Below, one piece after another: positions 61,656 to 64,000 of a DNA stretch of 64,000 nucleotides. Below the pieces are notes generated by a model, which was not told the DNA's origin, ran no database searches, and was given only the letters and a program-made list of their open reading frames with translations. The DNA comes from JAHEKB01 sp049115575 (GTDB taxonomy: Bacteria; Bacteroidota; Bacteroidia; NS11-12g; UBA9320): NCBI GenBank assembly GCA_049115575.1, contig JAGDZU010000001.1, forward strand, positions 744,001 through 808,000, written 5' to 3'. Numbering within the stretch: position 1 is the first letter of the stretch; the number at the start of each line of letters is the position of its first letter. The translations under genes and the position numbers were made by a program.

Positions 61656-64000
61656 ATGAGACCTGCCTTACTATCATTATTGGGAATATTCCTATGCCTT
61701 GCTGTTAATGCAACTACCATCCCATCAACGAGTTGTACCATTAGTGGAGACACTGTTGTATGTGAAAACGAAGTTCAAAGCTATACATCTGGTTACAGCG
61801 GAACATATACTTACCAATGGGGTGCTTTTGGTGGTTCTATTAGTGGTAGCAATACAAAGCCAAGTGTTACTGTCAATTGGGGCTTTGTTGGCACCGGGCA
61901 GGTAACAGTGATTATTAAAGACTCTTTGAATACAGTGGTATGTACTCAAGTCTTAAATATTACCATTTATCCTTCACCTATTCCTGAAATAGTTCCTAGC
62001 CAAGAAGCTGATTGTAGACACAAAGACGGGCCTGGTGGACAACCGGATGAAGGAGGTACCGAATGTCTTACGGCTTGTGATTCTACATGGATAAACTATT
62101 CAACTACCCTTAATCCTGGAAGCACATATACCTGGACGATTACTGGCTCAAGTACTTACACCATATCTGGCAATGAGGTTGATGTGTTTTGGGAAGGACC
62201 AGGAGTTGGAACCGTTAAGGTAGTTGAAACCAATATGTACGGTTGCGTAGGTGAACACGAAATATGTGTGGAAATAATTGAAAGACCCAATGCAGCATTT
62301 TCCACCTTACCTGCTGCAACTTCAGGTGTAATTACTATCTGCTTAAATCAAGATGTGTATTTCTTTAATGAATCAACCCAAGCGGGAGGGACAGCCATTA
62401 CTTCTTATGAGTGGATCTTTGGAGATGGAAATACAGATTATTTTACTCCTCCAGATAGTGGCCACACAAGTCACAGTTATTCTACGCCCAATACTTATAC
62501 CGTTCAATTGGTAGTTACCAATGAATGCGGGTGCACGGATACAGCAGAACTAACCATAATAGTTGAAAGCTTACCAGGACCAAATATTGAATGTATTTCT
62601 ACAGTGTGCCCAGGGGCCACTATGACTTACTCTACAGATGCTTCTTGTAGCAGCTACAATTGGACAGCGACCAATGGAACCATTGTTGGATCTTCAACTG
62701 GACCAACGGTTACAGTGCAATGGAGCGGTACAGCACCAGCTATTTTGACCCTTGATGTTGACCCTTGCCCTGGTTACTGCCCCAACCCCACCTCTATTGT
62801 TGTGCCTCTAATACCAGCAGCTGCTTCAATAGCAGGAGATACAGTTGTTTGTGAAAATACGTGTAATACTTACAAAATCAGCTGTGACATTCCCGTGGAT
62901 AGCATAGTATGGCATATACCTCCAGGGATTTCATTTTTTGGTGACACCATTAATGTTCATGAAATTCAAATTTGTGCAGGATTTGGAAGTTTTAGCGGTA
63001 CTATCTGGGTGGAATATTTCCACAAAACCAATGGAAGTACTCAAGGTCTAGACTGTGGTGGGAATGCATATTTACCATACCATGTGAGACCATCTATGTC
63101 TATATTCGGAAGTTCCGTTTATTGTGAGAATGAAAGCTTCAGCTTTGTGGTGCCCGGATCTACAGGTAACATAAACTGGGAAATAACTGATAATACGGGA
63201 ACAACCATCTATTCCATGGTTACGCTGCCAATAAGCAGTCCATTTACAGGAGCATGGTTCTGGGGACCAGGAACATTTCTAGTAACTGCCACAGATCTTT
63301 CCAATAACTTCTGCCAAGAAGAGGTTCAAAAGATTATTACAGTTCATGAAGCTCCTCCACCTCCAATAATTAGCGGGCCAGACAGCGTTTGCCCAAATTC
63401 AACTCATAACTACAGCGCCACTATGTCTAATGCAGGACATACGGTGAGTTGGAATGTGGTTGGCGGTTCACCTTCAACTGCTATAGGTAGCTCTGTAAAC
63501 ATAACTTGGAATAGCACTGGGCCATACATCATTTACGCTTTTGAGGTGGATCCTATAACCCTATGCAAAAGTGTAGCCGACACATTGGTGGTACAAAGCC
63601 TATTACCTCTGGCCGCAGCCACTTTTAATGGGCCAGATACGGTTTGTTCCAATAGCACGGTAAGTTATAGCACATCAAGCCCGGGAGACACATATTTCTG
63701 GTCTATTAATGGAAGCTTAATGGGCAGTGTTGCAGCTGGCCAACACAGCAGTGGTATAGATGTGCAATTCAATAATGTAACTGGTACGGCTTGGTTGGTA
63801 TTGGAAAGAAGCCTTTGCTCTCAAATAAAAAAGGATTCCATACTAATCACCATTATTCCTGCTCCAACACCGAGCATGACCATACCAGCAACGGTATGCC
63901 AACAAGAGACTTTTACTGCAAGTACTTCTACATCAGCATTGAGCTATAGCTGGGATTTTGGAGATGGAAATTCCGAAACAGGAAGTTCCACTACTCATGA
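61656..64000 (+). CDS. PKD-rich giant secreted protein, N-terminal part only (cut by window edge)
   Basis: An ATG at 61656 opens a frame with no stop to the right edge, at least 781 residues. It starts with a signal peptide (MRPALLSLLGIFLCLAVNAT) and has repeated Ig-like units with cysteines and Thr/Ser-rich strands (SGDTVVCENEVQSYTSGYSG, YEWIFGDGNTDYFTPPDSG, GPDSVCPNSTHNYSATM, GPDTVCSNSTVSYSTSS, SWDFGDGNSETGSS). The W(D/I)FGDG motif is the PKD signature. Such Bacteroidota proteins usually end in a T9SS sorting domain, which would be outside the window. Role as a surface adhesin is inference. Confidence 0.82.
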   Translation, partial: MRPALLSLLGIFLCLAVNATTIPSTSCTISGDTVVCENEVQSYTSGYSGTYTYQWGAFGGSISGSNTKPSVTVNWGFVGTGQVTVIIKDSLNTVVCTQVLNITIYPSPIPEIVPSQEADCRHKDGPGGQPDEGGTECLTACDSTWINYSTTLNPGSTYTWTITGSSTYTISGNEVDVFWEGPGVGTVKVVETNMYGCVGEHEICVEIIERPNAAFSTLPAATSGVITICLNQDVYFFNESTQAGGTAITSYEWIFGDGNTDYFTPPDSGHTSHSYSTPNTYTVQLVVTNECGCTDTAELTIIVESLPGPNIECISTVCPGATMTYSTDASCSSYNWTATNGTIVGSSTGPTVTVQWSGTAPAILTLDVDPCPGYCPNPTSIVVPLIPAAASIAGDTVVCENTCNTYKISCDIPVDSIVWHIPPGISFFGDTINVHEIQICAGFGSFSGTIWVEYFHKTNGSTQGLDCGGNAYLPYHVRPSMSIFGSSVYCENESFSFVVPGSTGNINWEITDNTGTTIYSMVTLPISSPFTGAWFWGPGTFLVTATDLSNNFCQEEVQKIITVHEAPPPPIISGPDSVCPNSTHNYSATMSNAGHTVSWNVVGGSPSTAIGSSVNITWNSTGPYIIYAFEVDPITLCKSVADTLVVQSLLPLAAATFNGPDTVCSNSTVSYSTSSPGDTYFWSINGSLMGSVAAGQHSSGIDVQFNNVTGTAWLVLERSLCSQIKKDSILITIIPAPTPSMTIPATVCQQETFTASTSTSALSYSWDFGDGNSETGSSTTH

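Overview
The window comes from the chromosome of a Bacteroidota bacterium, probably a marine or aquatic member of the Flavobacteriales/Cryomorphaceae type; rank below phylum is inference. Evidence: about a dozen genes end in type IX secretion (T9SS) sorting domains, including one gliding-motility-type (type B) tail. Promoters fit the phylum-specific TTTG / TAnnTTTG pattern, leaders are A/T-rich without clear Shine-Dalgarno sites, DNA is A/T-rich, and most of the hypothetical proteins are lipoproteins. No mobile element, CRISPR array, rRNA or phage module was seen.

Layout. 1-7.2 kb: a truncated secreted protein at the left edge, then four T9SS cargo proteins (DUF7619-type, Ig-like, LamG, ELWxxDGT repeat). 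7.2-10.6 kb: a three-gene operon of a periplasmic-TPR adenylate cyclase and two related coiled-coil lipoproteins. 10.7-16.2 kb: two small lipoproteins, a YadA-head/S74-chaperone surface fibre and a T9SS protein. 16.3-20.5 kb: a TPR histidine kinase, a LytTR regulator, a free-standing sorting-domain-like protein and a serine hydrolase lipoprotein. 20.7-34.5 kb: mainly housekeeping and stress genes (Na/Pi transporter, M28 peptidase, glutamine amidotransferase, OsmC, HPF, ECF sigma factor with putative anti-sigma, epoxide-hydrolase-like enzyme, kinase-dCMP deaminase fusion). 34.8-39.7 kb: a giant type B T9SS protein. 39.7-46.4 kb: a second TPR adenylate cyclase with an unknown partner, a beta-barrel, a cyclic-nucleotide-binding patatin and a serine hydrolase. 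46.5-55.3 kb: DUF6629, ChaN, a DEAD-box helicase, tRNA-Arg(CCT), DinB, T9SS proteins and a CoA-transferase. 55.5-64 kb: a giant tandem-repeat T9SS protein (with an assembly gap), a smaller paralogue, a lipoprotein and a truncated PKD-rich giant at the right edge.

How the genes fit together. Three receptors share one plan (signal peptide, periplasmic TPR repeats, one membrane helix, cytoplasmic output). Two make cAMP and one is a histidine kinase. A predicted cAMP-responsive phospholipase (CNB-patatin) lies beside one cyclase, so envelope state may feed a cAMP circuit; this is inference. Both cyclase genes appear to start with TTG, as in E. coli cyaA. Several secreted-protein genes and one cyclase operon share a near-identical TTATTATTATG leader.

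The best candidates for something undescribed are the cyclase-lipoprotein operon, the cytosolic sorting-domain-like protein coupled to a serine hydrolase, the kinase-deaminase fusion (architecture of eukaryotic dCMP deaminases and of antiphage AvcD), and the super-repeat organisation of the giant gene around the N gap.
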